A program made the position numbers and the translations under genes. From Apostichopus japonicus (Eukaryota; Echinodermata; Holothuroidea; Aspidochirotida; Stichopodidae), in assembly GCF_037975245.1 (NCBI RefSeq), contig NC_092563.1, positions 1,329,001-1,393,000 on the forward strand: a stretch of 64,000 nucleotides of DNA, read 5' to 3'. Under the pieces are notes generated by a model. It did not search any database, was not told where the DNA came from, and worked only from the letters and a program-made list of their open reading frames with translations. The stretch's first letter is position 1, and every line of letters starts with the position of its first letter. Of this stretch, positions 38,834-51,300 are shown piece after piece.

Positions 38834-41061
38834 ATGGCTGCAAAAAGAGTTCATATTAATGCAACCGAAGCTGTTCCAAAGGTTGTAGCAAAGTTCGTCG
38901 CTGATAAAAGTAAGGAGGCTGTACAGGCTAGGGGCGAGTTTTATATTGGTGTCTCAGGAGGCAGTGTCGCAAAGTTCCTTGGTAAGGAATTACCAGCAAT
39001 GGAAGGGATTCAATGGGCGAAATGGCATGTTTACTTCTGCGACGAGAGGCTCGTAGGTTTTGACAATGACGATAGTACCTACAAATTGTACAAGGTAACT
39101 ATAACGCTGTGTGCTTTTATGAATATTTTTTTTTATGATAACCAGCCGAGGCACGATTATGTGACTTTCTTCCTAAACATTCCCAATGTATATAATTAAC
39201 CTCATTCCTCCCACTTAGTTTTCATTCCTCCTATTATGCATACCAGCCTAGTTGTGTAAATTAGTTTCTGTTTAGTGCATGATCATGAGTTCCAATGTCT
39301 CTGACATTTTCATGCTTTTCTTCTCTCAAAGGAAAATTGGCTCGCTGGCAAAACGTCTCTTCCAGAGGAACAAATGTATGCAATTAAACCTGAGTTAAGT
39401 GTAGAGGAAGCAGCCAAGGATTATGCTTCAAAGGTAGACAAGGTTCCCAAGAATGAGAAGGGGCTACCAGTGTTTGACCTTCTTGTCCTTGGTATGGGTC
39501 CAGATGGCCATACCTGTTCACTGTTTCCAGGACACCCATTGTTAAATGTAAGTGACAGCTGACAAGTGACTGGAACATTTCCTCAAGCGTTAAACAATAT
39601 ACAGTAGCAAGAAAATGACATCACTGATTTGGATCCAAGGTGGTGTTGATAGCTTCTTTGTTGTATGTGCTGTAGCTACTTCCAAGATACTACATTGACC
39701 TTGCTCTGCCAGTAGACAAAAGCACCCTTAGAACAGAAACATTAATCAAAATCAGTGTGGAAGTGGGAACTTGATTTATGCAAACTACAGTTTATAAGCA
39801 CTTGTATTTTTTAAGCACTTACCTTTCAAAAGCATGATTGAAAACTGACTAGAGGGTATTAAATAATTTTCACACTTTGCCCCACTTCACTTTTTCCAAC
39901 ACCAACAGTTTTCACTATCCTTTGCCCCATTTTGTGTATCAGAATCTGTTCATAATGTAGATGCAGGGAAATGTGTCCTTGATTTGTTTTGTGTTGGCAA
40001 CAGAAGATTCAATTGTCATAAAAAATGTCATTACATTTAGACAATACATATATAAACAAACAAATATGGGATCTTGCATATATAGCTACTGTGCACATGT
40101 AGTCCCTGTGTCAATAAAATAAAATAAAATGTGTTGTCCTTTCCTAGGAAACATCATTGACAATTGCACCAATTTCTGACTCGCCCAAGCCGCCCCCTTG
40201 TAGGGTCACCATGACATTCCCAGTCATAGATTCTTCCAGATGTGCACTCTTTGCATCAACAGGAGCTGGCAAGGCTGATAACGTCAAGGTTTGTGTTAAA
40301 AGTGTTGAATCTATCAACTAAATTATGCCTTAGGTGTCTGCTGCGTACATCTCTCACGACAAGTGGCATTGTTCAATAATTAAAGATCTTGTGATTGATG
40401 TCTTTGCACAGAACATTTACTCTCATTACAAATGCTCCACAGAATGAGAGATGGAAATTTTTAAGTACTAAACTGGTGGTCATATTGTCTTACTTAGAGT
40501 TTCAAATTCCTATACTAAAATTTGAAAACATTCCAAGGTTAGAACAGACATTTTTGGGAATCTGCAAAGAACTTCATTCTGTTCTAAATGACCTTGCAGC
40601 CATTTGACAGAACTCACTAATTTTCACAGTAAAAACAAGTTTAGACCGTCTCTAATAATGCCAGTAATATGCACAAATTATCTGAATCAACATTGTTATT
40701 TAAGGTCATGCATGTATGGAACAGATTTCCTGGTCTGAGCGTTGTCGTAATAATTCATAACATATTGCAAGACACCAGAACAAATCAGAACTTCAGTAAT
40801 ATTCAAACTATCTTTATTCAGAGAATCTCCCCGGAATGTTGATGACCAGTCAAATGAGTTTCTCTCTTCTCTCACCAGCATTTTGTTCATAACTGAATCC
40901 AATAAATGTTTTTCTTCTTCCCTCCTCCAAACCAGAGAGTATTGGAAGTGGAAGAGGCTGTACCCCTACCAGCTGCGAGAGTGAACCCTCAGGGAGAGGT
41001 TCATTGGTTCTTGGATGAAGCAGCTGCAGGCAAACTCACAAAGCAGTACTCTAACATGTGA
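38834..41061 (+). CDS. PGLS: PGLS (6-phosphogluconolactonase), 4 coding exons
   Basis: Coding exons: 38834-39094, 39332-39547, 40148-40288 and 40936-41061. They give 744 nt, 247 aa (human 258), and every intron is phase 0 GT-AG. The enzyme hydrolyses 6-phosphogluconolactone to 6-phosphogluconate, the second step of the oxidative pentose-phosphate pathway, in the cytosol. Conserved family signatures are GVSGGS (residues 39-44), CDERLV (69-74), the block [15 protein letters not shown] (141-155), [11 protein letters not shown] in exon 3 and [12 protein letters not shown] near the C-terminus. I chose the ATG at 38834 because MAAKRV aligns with the family N-terminus and has a good context (AAGATGG). 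An in-frame ATG at 38732 would add 34 residues that look unlike the family. The gene is divergent from CENPL and convergent with AGXT2. Confidence 0.95.
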
Positions 41062-44000
41062 TTGTCTTTCATGAATTATTCTTTAATTCTATAATGTGGT
41101 TTAATAATGTTAATCAAACTCATTGTTAGTGGTGGTTGGGTTATAAGTTAGGTGTTCTACTACTAACTAATGTTACTACCATGGGCTATGGTCATACTGG
41201 AGAGGAACACCTCATCACGCTAGTCCTTCTTTCAGGGAAACCTTAAAGGGATTTTCCAGTAGCTGAAGTTCATTGTTTTGTTTTTTAACAAACAATAGAA
41301 ATTGCTTGGGTCATATCAAAGCCTGATAGCATTTTACATGGTGGAGATACAAAGTTTACCATTTTTGAAAAAAAAAATATTTGAACATTTCTTCTGGCAA
41401 CACCAGAGGCAGTAAAAAGTGATGTCATTGTGGCAATTTTTTCCCCAACTTTTTCTTTATATTATATACAAATTATTTATCTACGTTGAGAAATTATATT
41501 CTTGGAAACAAGTTGCATACTGCATAGTGATAACATTCTACATGTAGAGAACAATGACAAATTTGACAAGCACGCAAATACATTTCAAATGTATCACATC
41601 GATATCATTTTACTGGGAAAGTAACAGGAAAGTGAATGGGAAAGTAAAGGAAATCACAGACCACCTAACTATGATCCACCTAACGGATAATGGAAGAGTT
41701 TATCTTACACAAAATAGTTTACATTCAACACAAACCATACCTAAACTTATGAAGAAAATGTTGAGGATGGGCTGTCAAATTCGATTTTGAGATTTCAAGC
41801 AACAGTGTGGTATATTTTCCTCTTCAATATCAAATTTTGCATTGTCTAGGCTGTCATCAGCCTATGCATTGGCTTTGCTATCAGTAGCTGCTTGAACCAC
41901 AGCAGACTGGAGGGTTATCTTGCATTTGTGAAAACATAATTGCTATCGTGATCCTGGTTTAATAGTTGGCATATAATATTTCCAAAGTGGTGCTAATATT
42001 TTGGCCTAGTGTATGGGTCAGCAGCAAGTTGTCTGGGAAGAGAAATGACCAAAGTTATTACAGTTTGATGAGCAATGGCATAGAAAAGAACAAAACAACA
42101 CACCTTTTCAAAATATTCGGTGGGGCTCCATAAGGTATAAATGCACTCTTGTCTGTAATATGAAACACATCATAAGACACAACAAAATTTGGGATTTCTG
42201 TTCTTTACCAATGTTATTATAAATGTATGATCAAATTACCTTCTAACATGCTTTATAAACACAAACATAACTTAGGTGATTTAGATAAGAATATTGCTTA
42301 GTTGAAAATATCAAAATTTGTTAAAATGTTTTAACTATTCTTTCTTTTTACTGGTTACTTATGATCAGCATGGAAAACACTGAAAAGCTATCGGTAATAA
42401 AGTTATACATCATAATTGGAATCTCAGTAATTGATACAAGATAGAATAAAATGAACTGTAACATGTTAAGGTTAAGGCTTTTTGTAAAAGAAATGAGCTT
42501 TTGTCTTGCGAAAAGTTTGTTTATGAAAAGCATTCAAAAGGAAATCATACAAGAAACTTTGGAGAAGGTATGGCTAAAAGCATAATGGCAAAAAAGAATT
42601 ATCATACTTGATGCAAGATGAGCCACGGATAATAAGGATTTTGTCATACATGGAATTTTATTGTTCGATGCAAGATATAATAAGGATAGATATAATATAC
42701 TTTTGCTTAGTGATAGTTGAGGTTCTTAAAATGCTTAAAAAGTGAATTTCACACTCGAATATTCTTTGAAACATGATTTCATACATGGAATGTTATTGCT
42801 TTGAAAAAGATAGAATAAGTATAGACATAAAATATTTTGGTTCAGTGATGGTAGTGCTCATAAAAAGCAGTCAAAAAGACTTTTTTTTCAGACTCAAATT
42901 ATGGTAGAATGTGATTGTCAAGAATATGTATATTTGTAATTTGAAAAGAGGAAAGTATAAAATAATTAATTATAAAATGAAATGTGAAAGATGTCCCAAA
43001 GAAGGTTGTTCTACCAAATATCTGTTGATAGAACAGGGAAATTGAAATAAACACACCCTCAATCAAGATGTAGCAATTGCCGCTGGATGTTATTAATTAA
43101 AGAAAATATTTTAGTAGTCAAAGTTGACTGTTTTAATCTATACTGTAATTTTAACTTTAGTAGAGATTAAAACCACATCTTTTTAAGCAAGTTCATTAGC
43201 AAGATATGGATTTTGAAATTTAGTATAATTTATAGGTGTTTCTGGCAAATTAGTTGAAAATGTCTTTGATTTCCTTTGAAACATACAAGTCATTTATCCA
43301 CTGAAGAAAAAAAAAGAGTTATGACACAAATGTCAAGGGGTCATCAAAATTTTAATTTAATGGAGAGAGGATGGGCTGGGGGGGGGGACCACAACATTAC
43401 CTCAAAACTTCACAATTAAATATTGTTTTCAACAAAATTAAACCTGTCTATGTAAGAAACAGGAAGCACTTTTTAATGTTACAAAAAGGGAAAATGGTAT
43501 TCTTCATTGTCAAAAAAAAAGAAAATATTATGTGTGTAAATATAGGCACTTTCTCAGGTTTTTCACAAAAGCAGGATAGGACATGCCACACCTGTCCACC
43601 TGCGCTGGTCTGCCAGGATTGTTAACTTGCTAATACTGCCCAGTGCCCCTTCTGAACCTCTTAAAGGAAGTGATAGAAAAAACAACAACATTCTCTTACT
43701 GGTTAGCCACAAGAAACCTCATTAAACCCTGACCTATCGGCATCTACCTATGTTTCTTAATTTGTTGATAATAATTTTGGTTTTGGTGAAACTTTGTAAC
43801 AGCCGGATTGATACAAAATGTTGTTTCCCCTACTGTGACATTGTTACTGTTGATAATGTATGCATATAACAACTCAATTAAAGGTTAGGTCATAAAAACA
43901 AAACAAATATATGCATATTTTTGTTGATGCTTACAATTTATGATACAAATATTTTTTATAGACTTAAAAAATTCAAACTTTCATCATTAAATAACAACAG

Positions 44001-44959
44001 TGTTTTGGGGGATTTTTTTAATAATAAAAATAGAAAAAAAACTTGATTTTTGATTGATATTTTATAGTCTCCATAGTTTGTGAAATTATGATACTGCATT
44101 ATACTTCTTGCTTATTTTAGGCTTGCACTACCATCAAATTACCCTACCACTTGGAGGAAAATAGATCTGCTTTTACCATTATCCAGAAAGAGAAGGCTTC
44201 GAGGGTCCTGTGGTAGTGTAATCACATGAGTGAAGGTAATATATTCTTTACCTCATTTTAGAGGGGGTTAACCTGCCAAAATCTGAGGATGAGCAAGAAG
44301 GTACCCACATACCCCTGCTGATATACACTACTGTTGCATAACTGAGGCTCAGATTAGTGTCACATGGATGTTATACTGATCCTTAAATAACGATGCAACA
44401 TTGGGGCAAATCATTAAACTTGACATGGCCTCATTCATTAAAAGCTTAATGATAAGCTTCCTTCAACTGTCATCCAACTTAAGTCATCACCATGACAACA
44501 ACATTCTTTTACAAGTAATTCCAGTCAGTGCTGCCTTAGTGTTAGTTTCACCCATTTTAATTGAAGGTCCTGCCACTGTTATGTGTGTTTGTCATGTATT
44601 GACAGTGTATTACAACAAGTATAAAACTTGCACTTTACAGAATTCTGTGTGTAGCATTCTTCAGCTTCCTAATCTGGTAAAGACAACAGATATGTGAAGT
44701 TTTGGCTTAAGAATTGGATGACCACAAGTAGGTTGGATGACCATAAGTAGGTATAACGCCATGTACCTTCATATAACCGTTGTACCCTAGTAATGCCTCA
44801 TCTTAATTTTCTTTTGATTTAACATCTGTAGTGGCAAAAAGAAAACAGTTAAAGTCACCTAAGATAGGGCCTGGGCACTAACAACCGAACCATGAAAATA
44901 GTTAAAGTCACCTAAGATAGAGCCTGGGCACTAACAAACAAACCACATTCAACCCTAGC
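41062..44959. other. Convergent stretch between PGLS and AGXT2
   Basis: I see no coding homology. TTAAAGGGATTTTCCAG at about 41245 resembles the end of a TTAA-type element but no partner end is clear. At about 42640-42900 two diverged units of about 134 bases share CATACATGGAATKTTATTG. A 53-bp tandem duplication (AGTTAAAGTCACCTAAGATA) lies at 44847-44948. The rest is AT-rich sequence, probably including both 3' untranslated regions. Confidence 0.5.
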
Positions 44960-45248
44960 CAGGTGCGTAGCCAGGAATTTGTCAAGGGAGGGGCGAAACT
45001 GTAGATTCTGCATTGCAAACTATCTAAGCGTAGCGCCACCATGGTTGGCGCGAAGCGTACAAGAAAATTTTGGCTGTAAATGCCTCTCAGATCGCCAGAA
45101 ATGGCACTTCCCATGCCTTGTTAGTTGCATCTTAGCATTTTCTCTTTTGAAAATACTAGCGATATCATAAAAACCTTAAAAAAAATTGTAAAAAATATGC
45201 TCAAGGGGGGCGGCTGCCCCCTTAGCCCCCCCCTTGGCTACGCACCTG
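44960..45248 (-). mobile_element. hAT-like MITE, family M3, complete copy
   Basis: A 289-bp element with inverted ends CAGGTGCGTAGCCAGG and GGCTACGCACCTG is flanked by the perfect 8-bp duplication ACCCTAGC at 44952-44959 and 45249-45256. Its core (GCGCCACCATGGTTGGCGCG and flanks) is shared with families at 52.2, 58.0, 58.6 and 59.4 kb. It sits just 3' of AGXT2, possibly in its 3' untranslated region. The strand given follows the orientation of the core relative to the 58-kb copies. Confidence 0.9.
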
Positions 45249-45325
45249 ACCCTAGCCCCCTTACATCTAGAAATAATGTTGGTCCTCTCAACGGATTCAT
45301 GTTATCATGTATATGATTTTTCCTG

Positions 45326-48300
45326 TTATTGATTGCGTAGAATGGCCTCTCTGATCACATCAGCTGTAAAGTCTGCATCCTCTTTGGTGATAATCATTGG
45401 CGGTTTGATGTCGAAAACCTGTCAAAGTAGGTTAAAAATATAGAGAAGATGTCCTTGTATGTAGAATGTAAAATATTTTGTATATTAGTAAATCTTAACA
45501 ATTGTTTACCTGGTATGTTGACATAATACCTATTCTGGGGAATTGTTTGTTTCCCCCTAATTAACTTCATTTGTCTATTTCTCTCTTACCTCACCTTCTC
45601 CCCCACCCTGTCTGGCACCCCAAGTATGTGCATGATGGTCAGTGAGGGCTTCCATCTTGTCAGGATGTTGAACTTATAGCTGGGAAGTTAAAACCTTAAA
45701 TACAACCAAGTTGTGATGGAGCACGACAAATGCCACGTCTTAGATATTCCACTTTGGCCATTTAGGACCTGAGTTAAATGGGCTGTAGTTGATAGGTTTA
45801 CCAAATTTTCTACATCTATAGGTCAAAACCCTGCGCATCCCTACAGCATTTTTTTATGCCGTAGAGATAAATTTGTGAATGCATCTGGCAACAGTGTCTC
45901 TCCCTCCCCTCGCGAAATATGAGATCAAGTTATGACAAGAGCCAGGGTTTGGTAGGTAGAGATAATGGCTATAAAAATAAATATTATGTTAGGCTGACTT
46001 ACGTTGAGGGCTGTTCCTTTCAGACCGATTAATACTCCAAGGTCTTTGATCGTTTCAAATATTGCTGCTGTTTTCTCAAGAGCTAACGGTTGTCTGGTCT
46101 CCTGTGAATGAACACAAGAATACTTTACAGTATACTGACGTGACTATGAAGTTTCTGCAGAGGGGAGGTTCATTATGTCTTCTCTGTATTGTAAGTGGGG
46201 AACCACTCAGCTTTATACTACCGAACAGAGAATACTCCCACCCCCCTTCCCCACACCTCTGCCCCCCCCAAAAAAAACAAGACACACTTGACAGTTATGG
46301 AAATGAGGGAATGCAGCTTTCTGGTGGTATGAATGGACCTTGGCAGATCACTGCACGGTCACTATCATAACTCACATTAAAATAGGTTATCATTCAAAGG
46401 GTTTCGACAATGTGTTTTAGGCTGTTTCCCCCAAATAAATGCCTGTTGCTTCATGCCTTTTTTTTATCGCTCCCACATCCTCTGTAAGTTGCACATTTTA
46501 GTTTACTGAGCATAATTCCTTCAGGAAAAGCCAGAGATAAAACTTCATGGACAAGCATCAGTTAAGACGAAAGGTTAGTCACAGATTGGTCCAATACCAC
46601 CATCTTCAGTTTTAAAATACTGATGAATGAATAGTTTTTTATGTAACAACTGTTTCTGTCATTATATTATTTGTCACAGGTTTAGGCCAAAGCAATACTA
46701 TATGGTAATGGAGGGAATTTCACAATCGCAAGTCCTTGAAATAGAAGAAGCATAATATTGTGTAAAGTCCCTACCTTGTTTTCGACTAACTCTACACCAA
46801 TCATGAGTCCCTTTCCTCTTACGTCACCAACGATTTCAAATTCATCTCTCAGTCTAGACAGTTGCTCCAGTAAGTATGTCCCTACTGTGTGAGAGTTCAG
46901 TTGAGTGTTGTTATCTTCTATGTACTGAAAACAAATGATGTTAATTCAATGTATTGATTTTAGAAGTTTCTGCCAAAAGTCTTCTGCTCTTTTACTCTCT
47001 AAGAGAAAAAGGCTCACGTCATGTGATGCATCAGCAGGACCAGGGGCGAAAAAGCCACCTCTGGCCCTGTGTCAAGAGCCCAGGCATCACCTTCTTCCCT
47101 CAACTACGCTCTCCATAGGGTATTTGAAAATCTCTTCAAGTTACAGTTTATTTTGCCCCTGTAATTATGGATGACTGCTTCGTTTTCGCCCTAAGTATAA
47201 CAAGTTCTTCTTTTAAATACATGTGTAAGTGCAAGAATGATTGCTTAGAATACCAGCTAAGATTAACATATTTTAATAAGAATAAACAGCGCCATTATAA
47301 CGGGAGATGGAGGAGAGGTAAGGAAAAGAGCGACTTGCACTGTCATCTCTGCCAGTTTGGAGTTGTGCATGAGTCGAACTGTTACATTATACTATGAAGC
47401 CAATGGAATAAGGTCTAAATAACTTAGAAGTAAAAATTTGATGCAATAACCTCTTGCACTACTCGTCACTACCCGCCCTAACCCACTTTTACCCACCCCA
47501 CTTGCCCAATTCCTAACTGTTACCTCATGATCACTATAAGATATACATAAATGTAAATATTGGAGGCAATGCCACTGTATTCTGTTGTACCCATGGCTCC
47601 CTCCCGAATGTTACTTTAAAGTCATTACATATACCAATAAGATTTACACAAACACTAACATTTAACATTTGCTCCCCAACCCCCAGCACTTCTTCCTGTG
47701 TCTATCCTTGTTAAATATGTTTAAGGTAAGTCTTAGGACGCTACGTATGCCGAAAACAGTTAAATTGAAATATGCTGCAGTGGACTTACGTCTAACACAG
47801 CAGATCCAATTGAACAACCGAGGGCGCTGCCGCCGAATGTGTTGAAGTATATAGCATCAGACAGAGAGTTGAAAACATCTAACATAAAAATTGAAAATAC
47901 GTCAGTTAGGCTTAGAGGCATGGGACATATGACTTTGTATTGATCAAGTATAAAACCACCTCAAAATGTCCTGATGGGAGTTGCCCTTTTCTGTACATTC
48001 TGTACCACATAGTCCAGCCTTTGAAACCACATAGTCCAGTATTTGATACTATATAGTCCAGTATTTCATACCACTTAGTCCGGTTTTTCATACCACATAG
48101 TTCAGTATTGGATATCACGTAGACCAGTCTTTGATACCACATACTGCAGTTTATCATACCACATAGTCCGGTACTTGATACCACATAGTCCAGTCTTTGA
48201 TACCACATAGTCCAGTATATGATACCACATAGTCCAGTATATGATACCACATAGTCCAGTCTTTATTCCACATAGTCCAGTCTTTGATACCACATAGTCC

Positions 48301-51300
48301 AGTCTTTGATACCACATAATGCACTACATCATACCACATAGTCCAGTGTTTGATACCACATAGTCCAGTATATGATACCACATAGTCCAGTCTTTGATTC
48401 CACATAGTCCAGTCTTTGATACCATATAGTCCGGTTTTTGGATACCACATCGTCCAGTATATCATACCACATAAAGCAGTATATCATACCACATAGTCCA
48501 ATAGTGGACATCACCTAGTCCGGTCTTTGATACCACATAGTCCGGTATTTAATAACACATAGTCCGGTATTTGAAACTACATAGTCCAGTTTATGATACC
48601 ACATAGTCCGGTCTTTGATACCACATAGTCCGGTCTTTGATACCACATAGTCCGGTATTTGATACCACATAGTCCAGTCTTTGAACCACATAATGTATTT
48701 ATCATACCACATAGTCCAGTAGTGGATATCACATATTCCGGTCTTTGATACCACATAGTCTGGTATTTAATTACACATAGTCCGGTATTTGATACCACAT
48801 AGTCCGGTATTTAATAACACTTAGTCCGGTCTTTGATAACACATAGTCCGGTATTTGATACCACATAGTCCAGTCTTTGAACCACAAAATGTATTTATCA
48901 TACCACATAGTCCAGTAGTGGATATCACATATTCCGGTCTTTGATACCACATAGTCTGGTATTTAATTACACATAGTCCGGTATTTGATACCACATAGTC
49001 CGGTATTTAATAACACTTAGTCCGGTCTTTGATAACACATAGTCCGTTATTTGATACCACATAGTCCAGTCTTTGAACCACATAATGTATTTATCATACC
49101 ACATAGTCCAGTAGTGGATATCACGTATTCCGGTCTTTGATACCACATAGTCTGGTATTTAATTACACATAGTCCGGTATTTGATACCACATAGTCCGGT
49201 ATTTAATAACACTTAGTCCGGTCTTTGATAACACATAGTCCGGTATTTGATACCACATAGTCCAGTTTTTGAACCACATAATGTATTTATCATACCACAT
49301 AGTCCAGTAGTGGATATCACGTAGTCCGGTCTTTGATACCACATAGTCCGGTATTTTATACCACATAGTCCGGTATTTTATACCACATTGTCCAGTATAT
49401 GATACCACATAGTCCAGTATTCCTAAAAAAAAACATTTTTCAATTAATGCTTCTTTATTTTTTGCCACAAATACTTGGGCACTTTCCAGTTACAGCCTTC
49501 TTAGATTCTCAACAAAAGGTGAACTTTTTTAATAACAAAAGGGTCATGATTCATTACAAATATGGACACTTCTAATTTATGAAAAGGGGCACGTTTGAAG
49601 TATTTCACTAATTCGGGGGCACGCGCCCACTCCTACAACAACTCCTGCCACTTATTGTCTACCCCCCCCCCCCCACACACACACACACTTAGGCCTACAC
49701 CCGCGCAATTTCGCAGGTTCCTCTTTTTGACATCGGGAAACAAATATCTCCCCGTTTTAAGTCCACAATTATTTGCGTCAGAATGGGTTATACTCGTGAC
49801 TAATTTCTCCATAAACGATCGGAGCTCATTTCCAAGTTTTCAGTTTATGTAGGACTTTTTTATCCATATACTTACTGGGACAGTCAGAGAGGAGGGCATT
49901 TTGCTGCTTAATGCTGAATTTCCATTAATTAATTAATTACATGCAACATGCAGATATTCTGTAAACATTAGTGTTATTCAAGTTGTCAATGCACGCATGA
50001 CTGTAGATATATAAAGGAACCAATACAAACCTTCTGTGGTTACAACTGCTGCTAATGGAAAGCCATTCGCGATTCCTTTAGCAATCGTCACTGAAAGAGA
50101 AGACATAAATATCAAGGAAGTGTTGGCTAACACTTTGTGCATGTGAAAATTAAGGTTGCAATGTGGAGAGTAAGTGTAACTTTGAAAAAAAAGAGATAGA
50201 TTTCTAGCATAAAATAAAACACATATAAAAAAACCCCCATAAAAACAAGAAAAAAGTAAGTGTTTGTAAGTAAAATTTCATCCCGGTCTCGCTGCATAAA
50301 AGATCGATGTATTTTTATGTATTATATTTCTTTCTCACCACCATACATTTAAACCTTCCCTAGTATATGGTTATACAAACAGCAGCCGGATGGGTGTATG
50401 AGTATTATAGTATTGACCCTAATTGAATTGCTAAAGAAAGAAAGAAGGAGATACATAAAAATAAAAAGTAAATTAGATATATAGGAATTCCTCTTTCTAA
50501 CATGTATTTTTGTGCTTGAGAATCACCATGAGGGGATATAAATATATCTAATTTACTGCAATTCCCGGTGGTTTCACCCAGTTCAAGTACACAAAAGAAA
50601 AATGGAAAAGGTAAGTATATGGTAATGTAATGTTTCTATAGTTATTCTGGCCCTCGGGATATAAGTTCAGATAAACAGCAGGACACTCTTAACTGATTCA
50701 ATATATTTTGCTTAAGTTGATAAATTTGTAATATATAATGTAGACATGTTTATTAGACGCCACAGAAGCCTTATGTTTTCCTCTTGCGTTTTTGAGTTGC
50801 ATCTGAGGAATGACCTAATCGTCTTTGTATGAGACTAAGTAGTCTTTCATCCGTTTCATTTTTTGAGCCTCGTATATTGTAAGGGTCATTTCTCAAGAAA
50901 TCAAAGTGGTATAGAAATACAGCCTGCACTGATAGCTGTTATTGTTAAATGAGTACGACTCAGTACAGAGAGACTGTGCAACCTCATGGGCCCACATTCA
51001 GGAAGGACATGACTAACCGTTCTTCTGCTTCCTCTAACATCAAACTCTTTTGTGTTCACCCTGCTCATTAACCTATATCTGTATTCTGTGCTGGTATTTA
51101 GTCCCTTGTATTTTCTGTTACTTGTCATTCAGCCTCTGAAGAAGATCCTGCTAGGATCGAAACGTAACGCCCACTTACTTTTACACAGCTGTTATTGTTA
51201 TTGGTCTATACAGCATCATCACAATTGTGTGTTTACTGTCAATCTTTAATATTGACGTAATCAATATTAAACTGTCATCGATTCAAATCAATGTTTTTAA

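Noticed and set aside
47912-49468. Several overlapping minus-strand open frames of 60-112 codons rich in W, Y and CGIK
   Set aside because: They are translations of the 22-bp satellite monomer, open in all three frames because the monomer lacks stops. There is no homology or splice context.
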